The notes under the pieces were generated by a model that saw only the letters and a program-made list of their open reading frames with translations, was not told the origin of the DNA and made no database searches. From assembly GCA_946482325.1 (NCBI GenBank), contig CAMLRA010000066.1:1-20338 (forward strand): a DNA stretch of 20,338 bases, written 5' to 3'. The translations under genes were made by a program, and so were the position numbers. Positions 6,849-19,595 of the stretch are shown here, piece after piece. Position 1 is the first letter of the stretch. Each line of letters opens with the position of its first letter. The DNA is from an uncultured Chromatiaceae bacterium (GTDB lineage Bacteria; Pseudomonadota; Gammaproteobacteria; Enterobacterales; Alteromonadaceae).

Positions 6849-7979
6849 CTAACGTCCCAACAGCGGGTGCCAGTCGCGCCAGACTGGCGCTATGCCACGA
6901 TGTCGCAGCATGGTTGCGATATCCGCCGGGCTGCGTTCATCGTCGATACTGAACTGCGCCAGGCTTTGAGGGGCCACGGCATAACCTCCGGGCTGAGTTT
7001 TACTGCCGGCGCTGGCGCTGCAGGCGATGCTGGTCAGCAATAAATCGCGCAGTGCCGGGCTGTCGCGGGTGGAAATACTCAGGCTTATTTCCGGCGCAAA
7101 AATTTTCAGCGCACACAGCAGCTGCAAATAATCGCGGTCTGACACGCCGCTCTGTTGCGAGCTTTGGCCGGCACAGGGTTTTAACCTTGGCAGTGCCACC
7201 GAAAAAGCCAGCTGGTACCAATGCTGCTGCAAAAAGCGCAGATGCTGCGCCAGCAGCAGCACGTCAGTGCGCCAGTCGCCAAGGCCCAGCAACACGCCCA
7301 TCCCGAGCTGTGTGATGCCGGCCTGCGCCACCCGAGATGGTGCATCCAGCCGGTTGGCCATATCGGCTTTGGCACCAAAGGTATGATGGCGGGCGTAGCT
7401 TTGCGGGTCATAAGTTTCCTGATACAACATCACCGCATCGATGCCGGCGGCGCGCAGCTGCTGATAATCACTGACATCCAGCGGCTGCGATTCCAGCATC
7501 AGTTTGGCGACCTGCGGGCGCAGCGCCTGTGTCACTTCCAGTAAATAATCGACGCCAGCTTTACGCTGATGTTCTCCGGTGACCAGCAGGATCTGCGCGA
7601 TCCCGAGCGCCTGAATTGCGGCGGTTTCCTGCAGGGCTTCGTCGACGGTTAAAATCCGCCTCTTTACCGTTACACTTCTGGAAAAACCACAATAACTGCA
7701 CTCGTTGCTGCACAGGTTGGACAGGTACAGTGGCGCAAACAGAGCCAGAGTACGGCCGCTGCGCTGGCGTTTTAGCTGCGTGGCGCGGGCCAGCAGTTCG
7801 GGCAACAATTCAGCGGCGGCCGGGCTTAACAGCGCCTGCAGATCAGTAAAGCTCGGTTTTGTCGTTGACAATGCCCGTTGCACCGCCGCGTGGTCAGGCA
7901 GGCAGCTTTGCGCCTGTAAGGTATCAAATTGTTGTTGTGTCGGCTGAAATGTGGCCGTGGCTGGGATGGGGTGCGGCAT
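6849..7979 (-). CDS. thiH: 2-iminoacetate synthase ThiH (radical SAM tyrosine lyase)
   Basis: 376 aa from the ATG at 7979, which overlaps the thiG stop (TGATG). ThiH cleaves tyrosine to p-cresol and dehydroglycine (2-iminoacetate), the C2-N source for the thiazole ring assembled by ThiG. The radical SAM cluster motif CxxxCxxC is C90-SNE-C94-SY-C97, followed by GFSR. Other family blocks include ILLVTGEH, LMLESQPLD, LYQETYDP and the GMGVLLGLGDWR segment. The C-terminal region contains ISISTRDSPALRD and the ThiH-type SAGSKTQPGGY. Its presence, with no thiO in view, indicates the tyrosine-dependent route. It is the last gene of the operon, and the structured repeat follows at once. Confidence 0.97.
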   Translation of the reverse strand: MPHPIPATATFQPTQQQFDTLQAQSCLPDHAAVQRALSTTKPSFTDLQALLSPAAAELLPELLARATQLKRQRSGRTLALFAPLYLSNLCSNECSYCGFSRSVTVKRRILTVDEALQETAAIQALGIAQILLVTGEHQRKAGVDYLLEVTQALRPQVAKLMLESQPLDVSDYQQLRAAGIDAVMLYQETYDPQSYARHHTFGAKADMANRLDAPSRVAQAGITQLGMGVLLGLGDWRTDVLLLAQHLRFLQQHWYQLAFSVALPRLKPCAGQSSQQSGVSDRDYLQLLCALKIFAPEISLSISTRDSPALRDLLLTSIACSASAGSKTQPGGYAVAPQSLAQFSIDDERSPADIATMLRHRGIAPVWRDWHPLLGR

Positions 7980-8761
7980 CACGATAATCCCGCCAGCAGG
8001 TGGGCAAAGCCCGGCTCTGACGGACTGCTGGCCTGGGCCCACGATTGTTTCATCCCAAGGCCACTTTGCTGTGCCAGCACGCCGGCTTCCACCGCCAACC
8101 GAAACGCCTGTGCCATCAGAACCGGATCTGCGCTGGTGGCAATAGCGGTATTGACCAGCACCGCACTGGCGCCAAGTTCGAGCGCGAGCGTGGCGTCGGA
8201 TGGGGCGCCAATGCCGGCATCAATAATCACCGGGATGTTGGCCTGCTCGATAATAATCTCCAGCATGGCGCGGTTTTGCAGGCCCTGATTGGAGCCAATA
8301 GGCGCACCAAGTGGCATCACCGCGGCGCAGCCGGCTTGTTCCAGCTGTTTGCAATGTAGTGGATCGGCGCTGCAATAAGGCAACACGACAAACCCCAAAT
8401 TGCACAGCTGCTCAGCGGCTTTGAGGGTTTCGCGCGGGTCCGGCAGCAGATATTTCGGCTCCGGGTGAATTTCTAATTTTAGCCAATGGGTGCCGACCGC
8501 TTCACGCGCCAGCAGGGCGGCCTGAACCGCTTCTTCTGCAGTGCGGGCGCCTGAGGTATTGGGTAATAACTGCACGCCAAGTGATTGCAGCGGGCTAAAC
8601 ACATCATCGAGCGGCGCACCGGGTTGCAGGCGTTTGAGCGCCAGTGTCACCAGTTCAGTAGCACTGGCCCGTACCGCCTGCTGCATCTGCAAAGCACTTT
8701 GAAACTTGCCACTGCCCAGCAGTAAGTGCGAGTGAAAGGTCTTTCCGGCAATCGTCAGCAT
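7979..8761 (-). CDS. thiG: Thiazole synthase ThiG
   Basis: 260 aa from the ATG at 8761, chosen over an in-frame TTG five codons upstream because GGAGG lies five bases before it and because the product then starts [20 protein letters not shown] as in the family. ThiG condenses deoxyxylulose 5-phosphate, dehydroglycine and sulfur from ThiS thiocarboxylate into the thiazole phosphate. The Schiff-base lysine is K95 in HWLKLEIH. The phosphate-binding glycine segments of the TIM barrel are visible ([26 protein letters not shown] and the [12 protein letters not shown] block). It is separated from thiS by one base and overlaps thiH by one, so the three are translationally coupled. Confidence 0.97.
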   Translation of the reverse strand: MLTIAGKTFHSHLLLGSGKFQSALQMQQAVRASATELVTLALKRLQPGAPLDDVFSPLQSLGVQLLPNTSGARTAEEAVQAALLAREAVGTHWLKLEIHPEPKYLLPDPRETLKAAEQLCNLGFVVLPYCSADPLHCKQLEQAGCAAVMPLGAPIGSNQGLQNRAMLEIIIEQANIPVIIDAGIGAPSDATLALELGASAVLVNTAIATSADPVLMAQAFRLAVEAGVLAQQSGLGMKQSWAQASSPSEPGFAHLLAGLS

Positions 8762-8762
8762 G

Positions 8763-8963
8763 TTAACCTCCGGCAACCAGCTGAAAAATTTCGATATGAT
8801 GGTCTGTGTCTTCCGGTAAATGAGTTTGCGACCACAAAGTCCGCGGCAGCAGTTGCCGGTTCAGCACCAGCGCGACGCCTTGTGCGGGTAGAGCAAGTTG
8901 CTGCGCCAGGTCCGCCAGCGTGGCGGCTTGCAGCAGGCTTTGTTGTTGATTGATGTACAGCAT
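8763..8963 (-). CDS. thiS: Sulfur carrier protein ThiS
   Basis: 66 aa, a small ubiquitin-like protein. The C-terminus ends in the diagnostic Gly-Gly (FQLVAGG), which ThiF adenylates and which is turned into a thiocarboxylate that donates sulfur to ThiG. The middle contains the family block [15 protein letters not shown] and [10 protein letters not shown]. The start is the ATG at 8963, with AAGGAG seven bases upstream; the TTG one codon earlier is less likely. It overlaps the thiF stop by one base (TGATG). Placing it between its activating enzyme and its acceptor matches its role. Confidence 0.96.
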   Translation of the reverse strand: MLYINQQQSLLQAATLADLAQQLALPAQGVALVLNRQLLPRTLWSQTHLPEDTDHHIEIFQLVAGG

Positions 8964-9746
8964 CAAACAGCTCCTTGTTGAGCAGGGTCAGAACCGGAAC
9001 CGCAGCAGGCGCAGCCCGGGTTCTGGTGAAGCGGGTACCAGTGAAAACCGATGTGATGGTCAGTTGCAGCAAAACGGCCGTAGTGCCCAAAGGGCACTGA
9101 ATTTGCCTGCCCGGTTTGGTCCGGCGGGGCCTGTAAATACTGCAACAACAACCAGGCCAGTTGCTGCGCGGTCAAAGTCACCAACGCCGGGTCTACGCCC
9201 AGGCTTCGGCAGTTCTGTAATACTTGCCAGTCGGGGTCGACCAGACACTGGTAACAGGCACTGTGGGGATTGAGCAGATACAACTGCGCCGAAGTGCCGC
9301 TGACGGCGCCGGCAAACAGCGGTTTGCCGCTCTCGCGCGCCAGCCGGTTTAACTGCAGCCGGGTCGGCAAATTGTCACTGCAATCAACCAGCACATCGCA
9401 GTCGGCGGCAAGTTCACTTAGCTGTTGCGCATCCGGCCGGCCCTGATGCACCAGCAGTAACGGATGTGGATTTAGCTGGCGCAGCCGCGCTGCGGCAACT
9501 TCGGCCTTGGGTTTACCAACATCGCTGGTTTGATACAGCTGCTGGCGGGGCAGGTTCGATAGTTCGACGACATCACTATCAATCAGCGTCAGGGCGCCCA
9601 CGCCGGCGCTGACCAAAGTGCTGGCGACCGGGCAACCGAGCCCACCGAGGCCCAGGATCAGCACCCGCGCTTGTTTAAGCCGCAATTGACGTTCAACGGC
9701 ATCATCGCCGAGCATCAGGCTGCGGCTATAGCGGATAAATTCGCTG

Positions 9747-9760
<14 letters not shown>
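8963..9760 (-). CDS. thiF: ThiS adenylyltransferase ThiF
   Basis: 265 aa from the ATG at 9760, with CGGAG nine bases upstream; the longer frame upstream lies inside thiDE and lacks ThiF similarity. It belongs to the E1-like/MoeB/ThiF family and adenylates the ThiS C-terminus with ATP. The nucleotide loop is GLGGLG (37-42), followed by D61-SDVVELSNLPRQ and the catalytic DCSDNLPTR block (126-134). The zinc tetrathiolate is C169-YQ-C172 plus C250 and C253. C184 (QNCRSLGV) matches the cysteine that forms the acyl-disulfide with ThiS in the E. coli protein. The stretch SVPFGHYGRFAATD near 221-234 carries no recognised motif. It overlaps thiDE by 14 bp. Confidence 0.96.
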
Positions 9761-13400
<3,640 letters not shown>

Positions 13401-13487
13401 CCTTGTTTCCCTTCGCAGGTTCTAACCTGATCAGGTTCAACGGTATCCGCTTTCGCGGTCTCAGCCCAATGGGCACTCCGACAAGTG
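13401..13487 (-). promoter_or_regulatory. TPP riboswitch aptamer (THI element)
   Basis: The transcript reads, in order, CTTGT (P1 5' strand, 13485-13483 region), CGGAGTGCCC, GGGCTGAGAC, a variable GCGAAAGC hairpin, TTGAACCTGATCAGGTTAGA, ACCTGCGAAGGGAAACAAGG. CTGAGA and GAACCTGATC...GCGAAGGGAA are the conserved TPP-binding cores of the THI box, and P1 is closed by CTTGT with ACAAG. It lies upstream of thiC and just after the predicted transcription start. TPP binding should switch off thi operon expression, most likely by hiding the thiC ribosome site. Confidence 0.97.
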
Positions 13488-13492
13488 CGCGC

Positions 13493-13522
13493 AGTATAAG
13501 CAAAAAAATTTGCGGCTGGCAA
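13493..13522 (-). promoter_or_regulatory. sigma70 promoter of the thi operon
   Basis: On the minus strand TTGCCA (13522-13517) is followed by an 18-bp spacer and TATACT (13498-13493); each box matches consensus at 5 of 6. The predicted start near 13486 falls at the first base of the riboswitch P1 helix, which supports the assignment. Confidence 0.75.
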
Positions 13523-13533
13523 TTGCTGTGTTG

Positions 13534-13562
13534 TTGCATTTGTATATTTTGTGTTTCATATT
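13534..13562 (+). promoter_or_regulatory. Possible promoter of the DUF547 gene
   Basis: TTGCAT (13534-13539), a 17-bp spacer and CATATT (13557-13562) lie 30 bases before the DUF547 start codon. The match is moderate and the region is AT-rich, so other boxes are possible. The divergent thi promoter is only about 12 bp away from this -35 box. Confidence 0.3.
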
Positions 13563-13591
13563 GGTTCAAAAATCACTCAAGGAGAGTCGCA

Positions 13592-14719
13592 ATGAAAGCA
13601 GGGACCAGCAGTGTTGGGATCTTGTTATTAGGCAGCCTGCTGTTTCCGTTGCAGGCGCTGACGGCGAATACCGAGCCCGTCGCTGTAGCTCCAGCAATCA
13701 CGATGCCGGCCGGGCAAGATAGTTATCACGATTTATTAAAAAAAGCTGTGCTTGTCACCGGAAAGCCGGCCCGGCACATTTATTCGACCGATACCGCAGC
13801 AATCAATAGCCGGGTCAAAGCCGTGATCCGGCGCAGTTCTTATGATGGCAACCGGTTTTTGTTTGAAGCTTTTGTTAAATATCCGGAATTGTTGCCGGCG
13901 CTCCGGCAGGTACGGGATGACATGCTGGCATTGTCACCGCAGCAGCTGGCAAGCCGCAGTACCGACGAGCAGCTGGCGTACTGGCTGAATTTGCACAATG
14001 TGCTGGTGATTGACCATATCGCCCATCTGTATCCGAAGAAAGTTTTAGATGATTTGTACCAAGGCGAACAGCCCTGGGCAACGCAGCGGCTGTATCGGAT
14101 GGGCGATGAAACGCTGAGCCTGACTGATATTAAATTTCACAAAGTGCTGCCGCTGGCGGCCGGTCGCACCGACGTGATTTATGGTTTTTATGAGGGGTAT
14201 ATCAGCGGCCCCAGTATTCGCAGCGAGCCTTTTACCGGCAAAAAACTCCGGGCACAGCTAAAGGAAAACGCCGTCGAGTTCGTCAACACCAGCCGGGGCA
14301 CTTATCCTGAATACAATATCCGCGTTCGTGCTTCCGGTTTTTATCAGCGTCATCAGGCATTTTTCCCGAATTTCCCTTATGACTTAAAATCGCACCTGCA
14401 GCAGTATGTCAACGTTGATGACCAGGATGTGTTAGCCAAAACCGATGTGGTAAGCACCGATATCGACGACTGGCGCATTGCCGATATTTTCGGCACTGTC
14501 CGTCAATCCAATAGCCGCAGTCTCGATGCCGAATTTGTCATGGATACCACCAAGCGCAAAGGTGAGCTGAACGTCATCAACAATCCATTACGCCTCGATG
14601 ATAAACAACTGCATCAGCTGAAAATGCTGCGCAAACGACAGCAGGCCAAAGAAGGCAAAGTTGATATTATCGATTTGCCGGCTGAGCAAAACACTGCACC
14701 GGCAAAACCGCAGCAATAG
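13592..14719 (+). CDS. Exported DUF547-domain protein
   Basis: 375 aa from the ATG at 13592, which has AAGGAG seven bases upstream; the frame is open further upstream, but that DNA is the thi promoter and riboswitch. Residues 1-25 are a signal peptide (ILLLGSLLFPLQALTA). The DUF547 core (PF04784) is recognised by AYWLNLHNVLVIDHIAHLYP (129-148), followed by SLTDIKFHKVLP and IYGFYEGYISGPSIRSEPF. The last ~35 residues are charged and proline-rich. DUF547 proteins have no established general function. It is unusually long on the C-terminal side, where FVNTSRGTYPEYNIRVRASGF resembles the family end and ~130 residues follow. It is monocistronic, divergent from thi and closed by a terminator. Confidence 0.8.
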   Translation: MKAGTSSVGILLLGSLLFPLQALTANTEPVAVAPAITMPAGQDSYHDLLKKAVLVTGKPARHIYSTDTAAINSRVKAVIRRSSYDGNRFLFEAFVKYPELLPALRQVRDDMLALSPQQLASRSTDEQLAYWLNLHNVLVIDHIAHLYPKKVLDDLYQGEQPWATQRLYRMGDETLSLTDIKFHKVLPLAAGRTDVIYGFYEGYISGPSIRSEPFTGKKLRAQLKENAVEFVNTSRGTYPEYNIRVRASGFYQRHQAFFPNFPYDLKSHLQQYVNVDDQDVLAKTDVVSTDIDDWRIADIFGTVRQSNSRSLDAEFVMDTTKRKGELNVINNPLRLDDKQLHQLKMLRKRQQAKEGKVDIIDLPAEQNTAPAKPQQ

Positions 14720-14742
14720 ACGGGTAGCAGTTTGTGTCCGGC

Positions 14743-14788
14743 AAAGGCTGTCACATTGGGGGCCAGCGAACTCCATTGACAGCCTTTT
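14743..14788 (+). terminator. Rho-independent terminator after the DUF547 gene
   Basis: An 11-bp stem AAAGGCTGTCA (14743-14753) pairs with TGACAGCCTTT (14777-14787), extended inward by near-complementary TGG/CCA, and is followed by one further T before GATATT. The short T run on + makes it moderate in strength. Confidence 0.75.
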
Positions 14789-14917
14789 GATATTCCTGTG
14801 ATAAACCCCCGACTTTTTACTGATATTTTTCCAGTCACCCTGCCGGATTTTTTCCCTTTGTTAGGCTCAGCAAGCAGCGTGTTGCTGCGCCTGAACATGG
14901 AACAAAGAGGCTCAATG

Positions 14918-16069
14918 ATGAACATCAAACATAAAATCACCCCGTTGTGTTGTGTCCTGCTGTTGTCTGCACCTGTACTACAAGCCAGTGAAAGCCCGGA
15001 CGCCCGGTTACCACAGCTGAACCCCGCCAGCAGCGCGTTGATTTACAGCTACGACGAAATGTTTCACTTTGATATCGAGCAATATCTGGCCAGCCAGGCC
15101 CCGCATCTGTTGCCTTATGCCGAAGTGATCTCGCACTGGGCCGGATACAGCAGCATCAGTCCACGGGTGTTATTAACCCTGATTGATTTGCAAAGCCAGT
15201 TGATCAGCACGCCGGATCTGGCTTTATTACAACAGCCACTGGCGGGGCTCAGTTCGGCAAATGGTTTTAGTGCGCAGCTGCAGGATGTGGCTGACCAGCT
15301 GGCCACGCGGTTGTATCAGCGGGAAGCGGCCGTCAGCGAGTTTGCCACAGCGCCGGCCGCAACCCTGAGTTATCTGTTTGGCGCGGATACCAACAAAGGC
15401 TTAGATGTGTCGCAGCTTCAGGCGGACAAGCTGTCGAAGTTTAGGCAGCGTTATCAGCAGTTATTTGCCGAAGCTTACCAGTCAGCGCCGGCTAACAGCA
15501 CGGCGGACAGCAGCATGCAAAACATCACAACGCTGGCCGGTCCTGCCAATGGTTTTCTGCAGTTTCCGTTTCCGCTTGGACAAAGCTGGCATGTCGGCGG
15601 CGCCCATACCAATACCGGCAGCGGCAATTATCCGATGTCGTCGCTGGATATGAGCATCGGCGGTGGCTGGGGCAGCAATCAGTCCAATACCTGGGTGGCG
15701 GCTTCAGCGGCCGGCAGTTTTAAGCGCCATTCGTCCTGTTTTGCTGAAGTGGTGCATAGCGGCGGCTGGTCGACCACTTACTACCATCTGATGAACATCC
15801 AGTACAACACCGGCGCCAATGTGGCGAAAAATACCAAAATCGCCAATCCGGCCAATACCCAGCCACAGGCGTTGTGTAACGGCGGCGCATCGACCGGCCC
15901 GCACCAGCACTGGAGCCTGAAACAAAATGGCAGCTGGGTGCATTTAAATACGGTGTATTTATCCGGCTGGCAAATTACCGCGACCGGCAGCAGCTATGAC
16001 ACCAACTGCACAAGGTTTTATCTGACGAAAAACGGCGTGAAAAAATGCTCAGGTTTTTTTAATCACTGA
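14918..16069 (+). CDS. Secreted M23 endopeptidase, LasA/beta-lytic (staphylolysin) type
   Basis: 383 aa from the ATG at 14918, seven bases after AGAGG; the adjacent ATG at 14915 is equally in frame. Residues 1-23 are a signal peptide. Residues ~24-205 are a propeptide rich in Leu, Gln and Ala, and the mature domain starts near LAGPANGFLQFPFPLGQSW. Zinc ligands expected from the LasA fold are H230 (GGAH-TNTGSG), D244 (SSLD) and H331 (GPHQHW), with H329 and H290 (YYH) as catalytic candidates. Cysteines C274/C320 and C364/C377 fit the two LasA disulfides. In the family these enzymes cut glycine-containing peptide bonds in peptidoglycan cross-bridges or elastin and lyse other bacteria. HQH replaces the more usual HLH. 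It is monocistronic and ends at a terminator shared with trpA. Confidence 0.92.
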   Translation: MNIKHKITPLCCVLLLSAPVLQASESPDARLPQLNPASSALIYSYDEMFHFDIEQYLASQAPHLLPYAEVISHWAGYSSISPRVLLTLIDLQSQLISTPDLALLQQPLAGLSSANGFSAQLQDVADQLATRLYQREAAVSEFATAPAATLSYLFGADTNKGLDVSQLQADKLSKFRQRYQQLFAEAYQSAPANSTADSSMQNITTLAGPANGFLQFPFPLGQSWHVGGAHTNTGSGNYPMSSLDMSIGGGWGSNQSNTWVAASAAGSFKRHSSCFAEVVHSGGWSTTYYHLMNIQYNTGANVAKNTKIANPANTQPQALCNGGASTGPHQHWSLKQNGSWVHLNTVYLSGWQITATGSSYDTNCTRFYLTKNGVKKCSGFFNH

Positions 16070-16097
16070 CAGCAAAAGTAACGGCAAGGCACAATTA

Positions 16098-16125
16098 AAA
16101 AAGGCCTGACATTTCAGGCCTTTTT
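16098..16125. terminator. Bidirectional rho-independent terminator
   Basis: A perfect 12-bp stem (AAAAAGGCCTGA 16098-16109, TCAGGCCTTTTT 16114-16125) with a CATT loop gives a T run on both strands. It separates the M23 peptidase (+) from the trp operon (-). Confidence 0.93.
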
Positions 16126-16142
16126 ACGTTTGAACCTGGTTA

Positions 16143-16949
16143 TCAGCGCTGTGTTGCTGCTTTCATACCCCGGACAAAATCACCCAGTTGTTGTAATAAC
16201 ACCGAAGGTTCCGCCAGATGTTTTTCAATCAGCTGCACAATGGCTGAGCCGGAAATCGCGCCAGCGGCGCCTGAATCCAAAGCCGCTTTAACATGTTCTG
16301 GTTTGGAGATACCAAATCCGAGCAGCGCTGGCGCCGCATGATAACTGCTGAGTTTGCTCAGCATCGCATCAGCTGGCATGGCCGCTGCGGTTTCAGTGCC
16401 GGTGACACCGGCGCGTGATAACAAATAAGTGTAACCACGGCCATAAGAGGCAAGTTCCTTTAAAGTGTCATCGCTGGCATTTGGTGTGGCGATAAAAATC
16501 GGTGCAATATCCGCTGCCAGTGCCGCGTCGCGAAAGCGCCGGCTTTCTAACAGCGGCACATCGGCAATCAGCACGGAATCAACGCCTGCGGCTTTGGCCT
16601 GCTGATAGAAATGGCTGATGCCACGCGCCATCACTAAGTTGGAGTACAGCAGTAAACCAATCGGCAGGTCCGGCGCATAAGCCCGTACTTTGGCGATGAT
16701 GGCAAAAGCATCGGCCGGGGTGACGCCGGCGGCCAATGCACGAATGTTAGCGCCCTGAATGGTCGGGCCATCAGCGATTGGGTCAGAAAACGGGATACCG
16801 AGTTCTAATGCATCAGCACCGCTGTCCACCAACGTTTTGATGATGTCAAAAGACAATTCGGCTGTGGGGTCACCCAAGGTCACAAATGGCACAAAAGCGC
16901 CCTGATTGGCCGCTTTTAAGCGGCTGAACATCTGGTCATAACGTTGCAT
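16143..16949 (-). CDS. trpA: Tryptophan synthase alpha subunit TrpA
   Basis: 268 aa, the normal family length. TrpA splits indole-3-glycerol phosphate to indole and glyceraldehyde 3-phosphate, passing indole through the tunnel to TrpB. The catalytic residues fall at E49 ([11 protein letters not shown]) and D60 (IADGPTIQ), the E. coli positions. The phosphate-binding [14 protein letters not shown] motif is present as [11 protein letters not shown], and [10 protein letters not shown] and GAISGSAIV follow. The ATG overlaps the trpB stop by one base (TGATG), with GGAG nine bases upstream, as expected for subunits made in equal amounts. It is the last gene of the operon. Confidence 0.98.
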   Translation of the reverse strand: MQRYDQMFSRLKAANQGAFVPFVTLGDPTAELSFDIIKTLVDSGADALELGIPFSDPIADGPTIQGANIRALAAGVTPADAFAIIAKVRAYAPDLPIGLLLYSNLVMARGISHFYQQAKAAGVDSVLIADVPLLESRRFRDAALAADIAPIFIATPNASDDTLKELASYGRGYTYLLSRAGVTGTETAAAMPADAMLSKLSSYHAAPALLGFGISKPEHVKAALDSGAAGAISGSAIVQLIEKHLAEPSVLLQQLGDFVRGMKAATQR

Positions 16950-18169
16950 CAGTGGGCACTCCGTTCAGTTGTTGTCGCGGTTTTTGCTTGTGCGGCCAGC
17001 ACCGACATCACATGGCCTAAGTCTTTGTCGCCACGGCCGGATAAGTTCACCAGCAGCACCATTGGCTCGGTGGCGGCTTTAGCCATTTTTAACGCGTGCG
17101 CTAAGGCGTGTGAGCTTTCCAGCGCCGGAATAATGCCCTCAGATTTCGCCAGCAACTGGAAGGCTTCTAGCGCCTCGTCATCGTTGATCGCGACATATTC
17201 GGCGCGGCCAATCGACGACAAATAAGTATGCTGTGGGCCGACGGCCGGATAATCGAGGCCGGCTGAAATCGAATAGGATTCTTCAATCTGACCGTCGGCG
17301 GTTTGCATGATGGCGGTATATGCACCATGCAAAATGCCAAAACTGCCGGTGGAGAGCGCCGCGCCGTGCTGGTGGGTATTGATGCCCATGCCGCCCGGTT
17401 CGACGCCAATCAGCCGCACGCTTTCTTCTTTGATAAAATCAGCAAACATGCCGATGGCATTAGAGCCGCCGCCGACACAAGCCAGCACCGCGTCCGGCAG
17501 TTTGCCTTCGGCCTGCAGAATTTGTTGTTTGGCTTCTTCGCCAATCATTTTCTGGAATTCGCGCACAATAGTCGGGAACGGGTGCGGGCCAGCGGCGGTG
17601 CCGAGCAGATAGTGGCTGGTGGCATAGCTGGCGGACCAGTCGCGCATCGCTTCATTGACCGCATCTTTTAAAGTGCCGGAGCCGGCAGTGACCGGGATCA
17701 CCGTCGCGCCCATCAGTTTCATCCGGAACACGTTTGGTTGCTGGCGCTCAATGTCTTTGGCACCCATGTATATTTTGCAATTAAGGCCCAACAGGGCACA
17801 GGCTAGGGCGGTGGCTACGCCATGCTGACCGGCGCCGGTTTCAGCAATAATGTCTTTTTTGCCCATACGTTTGGCCAGCAGCGCTTGCCCCAGCACCTGA
17901 TTGGTTTTGTGGGCGCCGCCGTGTAATAAATCTTCGCGTTTTAAATAGATTTTCACCAAAGGGTTGGGGGAGATATTACGCGTTAACGTCAACGGTGTGG
18001 GCCGGCCGGCGTATTCGTTTAACAGCTGCTGGAACTCAGCTAAAAACGCCGGGTCCTGCTGCGCATCGATAAAAGCCTGCTCAAGCTGCAGCAGGGCCGG
18101 GACTAATAACTCCGGCACAAACATGCCGCCGTAGTCGCCAAAATAAGGGTTAAGCTTGGGTGCTGTCAT
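16949..18169 (-). CDS. trpB: Tryptophan synthase beta subunit TrpB
   Basis: 406 aa from the ATG at 18169; a GTG one codon upstream is also possible and would sit closer to the GGAG. TrpB condenses indole and serine to tryptophan with PLP. The PLP lysine is K88 in GGAHKTNQ, the phosphate-binding loop is GGGSNAIG, and other conserved blocks are [34 protein letters not shown] and LSGRGDKDL. The length and N-terminus ([14 protein letters not shown]) are standard for the TrpB1 class. It overlaps trpCF by 20 bp and trpA by one, so expression is coupled on both sides. Confidence 0.98.
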   Translation of the reverse strand: MTAPKLNPYFGDYGGMFVPELLVPALLQLEQAFIDAQQDPAFLAEFQQLLNEYAGRPTPLTLTRNISPNPLVKIYLKREDLLHGGAHKTNQVLGQALLAKRMGKKDIIAETGAGQHGVATALACALLGLNCKIYMGAKDIERQQPNVFRMKLMGATVIPVTAGSGTLKDAVNEAMRDWSASYATSHYLLGTAAGPHPFPTIVREFQKMIGEEAKQQILQAEGKLPDAVLACVGGGSNAIGMFADFIKEESVRLIGVEPGGMGINTHQHGAALSTGSFGILHGAYTAIMQTADGQIEESYSISAGLDYPAVGPQHTYLSSIGRAEYVAINDDEALEAFQLLAKSEGIIPALESSHALAHALKMAKAATEPMVLLVNLSGRGDKDLGHVMSVLAAQAKTATTTERSAH

Positions 18170-19595
18170 CACTGGATTCTCCGAAACTGAAAGCTCTGAT
18201 ACGTTGAAATGCGCTGATAATTTTGGCCGGATCTTTGACGCCGGGCGCCGATTCCAGACCGGAATTCATATCGAGGCCGCTGGCGGCCGTCTTTAAAGCA
18301 TGCTGGACGTTGTCGGGGTTTAAGCCACCCGCCAGCATCACAGGTTTATGTAAAATGCGCTCGCCGAGTAAATTCCAGTCAAACGACAAACCGGTGCCAC
18401 CGGGAATACCTGGCTGATAAGCATCGAGTAAAATCCGGTCGGCATTGTGGCTAAACTGCGGCAGGGTGTCCTTCACGCGATAGGCCTGCCAAATCTCACA
18501 GCCTTTGGGTAACAAGGTTTTTAAACCGGCGATATAACTCTCATCTTCATCACCATGCAGCTGTACTGCGGCCAGTGCTAATTCACGGGCCACCAAAGCC
18601 ACCTGCGCCGGCGCTTCATTAACGAAAACCCCGACAAAACGTAAGGAAGCGCTGTCGCGAATGGTTTTGGCCTGGGCGAGTGTGACAAAACGCGGTGAAG
18701 GCGGATAAAAAATCAGCCCGCCATACATGGCGCCGGCCGCAGCGACTTGCTGCGCCTGCTCCGGCGTTGTCAGGCCACAGACTTTGTGCTCACCACGGGT
18801 TAAGGCGTGCACCGCGCGGTCTAAATCTGGCTCGGCCATCAATGAGCTGCCGACCAAAAAGGCGGTGGCGACTTTACCGAGCTGACGCACCTGATGATTA
18901 AAATAAATACCAGATTCACTGACCAGCGGTGTGGACGGCGGTACCAGCCGCGCCAGGCGGAAACTGGTGTTTAAATCCGTTTCCAGCGTGCGTAAGTTAC
19001 GGTTATTAATGCCGATCAGTTCAGCTTTGAGCGCGACCGCGCGCAGTGTTTCGTCTTCGTTACTGACTTCAGTGAGCACAGTCATCTTGAGGCGATGCGC
19101 CAGTGCCGCGAGCTGCTGATACTGCGCATCATCCAGCACCGACAACATCAAAAGCACGGCATCGGCACCGCAAGCGCGGCCGCGGTATATCTGATACTCG
19201 TCGATGATAAAGTCTTTATGCAGCAAAGGTTGGTCGACCAAACCGCGCATCGTTTGCAGATAGTCGTAGCTGCCCTGAAAAAACTTTTTATCGGTCAGCA
19301 CTGAAATACAGTCGGCATATTTGCCATAGACGCCAGCGATTTCTTTTAGGTCAAAATTGGCGCGGATCAGTCCTTTCGACGGCGACGCTTTTTTGCATTC
19401 CAGGATAAAACGTGCACCAGGCGCTGTCAGCGCCTGAAGGAAATTGCGCTGGGTTGGCACCACCTGGGCGATAAAACTCTCCAGCGGCAGCGCGATTTTA
19501 TCTTCGGCCACTTCAATGGTTTTTTGCGCAATGATGGTTTGTAAAATGTTTGGCTTGGCTGGCGAAGCCGGTGTTGCTGTCGGATTAGTTGCCAT
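18150..19595 (-). CDS. trpCF: Bifunctional TrpC-TrpF: indole-3-glycerol-phosphate synthase / phosphoribosylanthranilate isomerase
   Basis: 481 aa, a fusion as in enterobacteria and their relatives. Residues ~15-268 are the synthase domain, with [11 protein letters not shown] (65-75), [17 protein letters not shown] and SESGI. Residues ~271-475 are the isomerase domain, with the general base C273 in [18 protein letters not shown], the acid D391 in RILLDAY, and [10 protein letters not shown]. The two TIM barrels carry out consecutive steps: TrpF isomerises phosphoribosylanthranilate, and TrpC closes the indole ring. The first 15 residues are low in complexity (Ala, Pro, Thr) and are probably a flexible tail. 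GGGAGG lies just before the ATG. It overlaps trpD by 11 bp and trpB by 20 bp. Confidence 0.97.
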   Translation of the reverse strand: MATNPTATPASPAKPNILQTIIAQKTIEVAEDKIALPLESFIAQVVPTQRNFLQALTAPGARFILECKKASPSKGLIRANFDLKEIAGVYGKYADCISVLTDKKFFQGSYDYLQTMRGLVDQPLLHKDFIIDEYQIYRGRACGADAVLLMLSVLDDAQYQQLAALAHRLKMTVLTEVSNEDETLRAVALKAELIGINNRNLRTLETDLNTSFRLARLVPPSTPLVSESGIYFNHQVRQLGKVATAFLVGSSLMAEPDLDRAVHALTRGEHKVCGLTTPEQAQQVAAAGAMYGGLIFYPPSPRFVTLAQAKTIRDSASLRFVGVFVNEAPAQVALVARELALAAVQLHGDEDESYIAGLKTLLPKGCEIWQAYRVKDTLPQFSHNADRILLDAYQPGIPGGTGLSFDWNLLGERILHKPVMLAGGLNPDNVQHALKTAASGLDMNSGLESAPGVKDPAKIISAFQRIRAFSFGESSDDSTQA

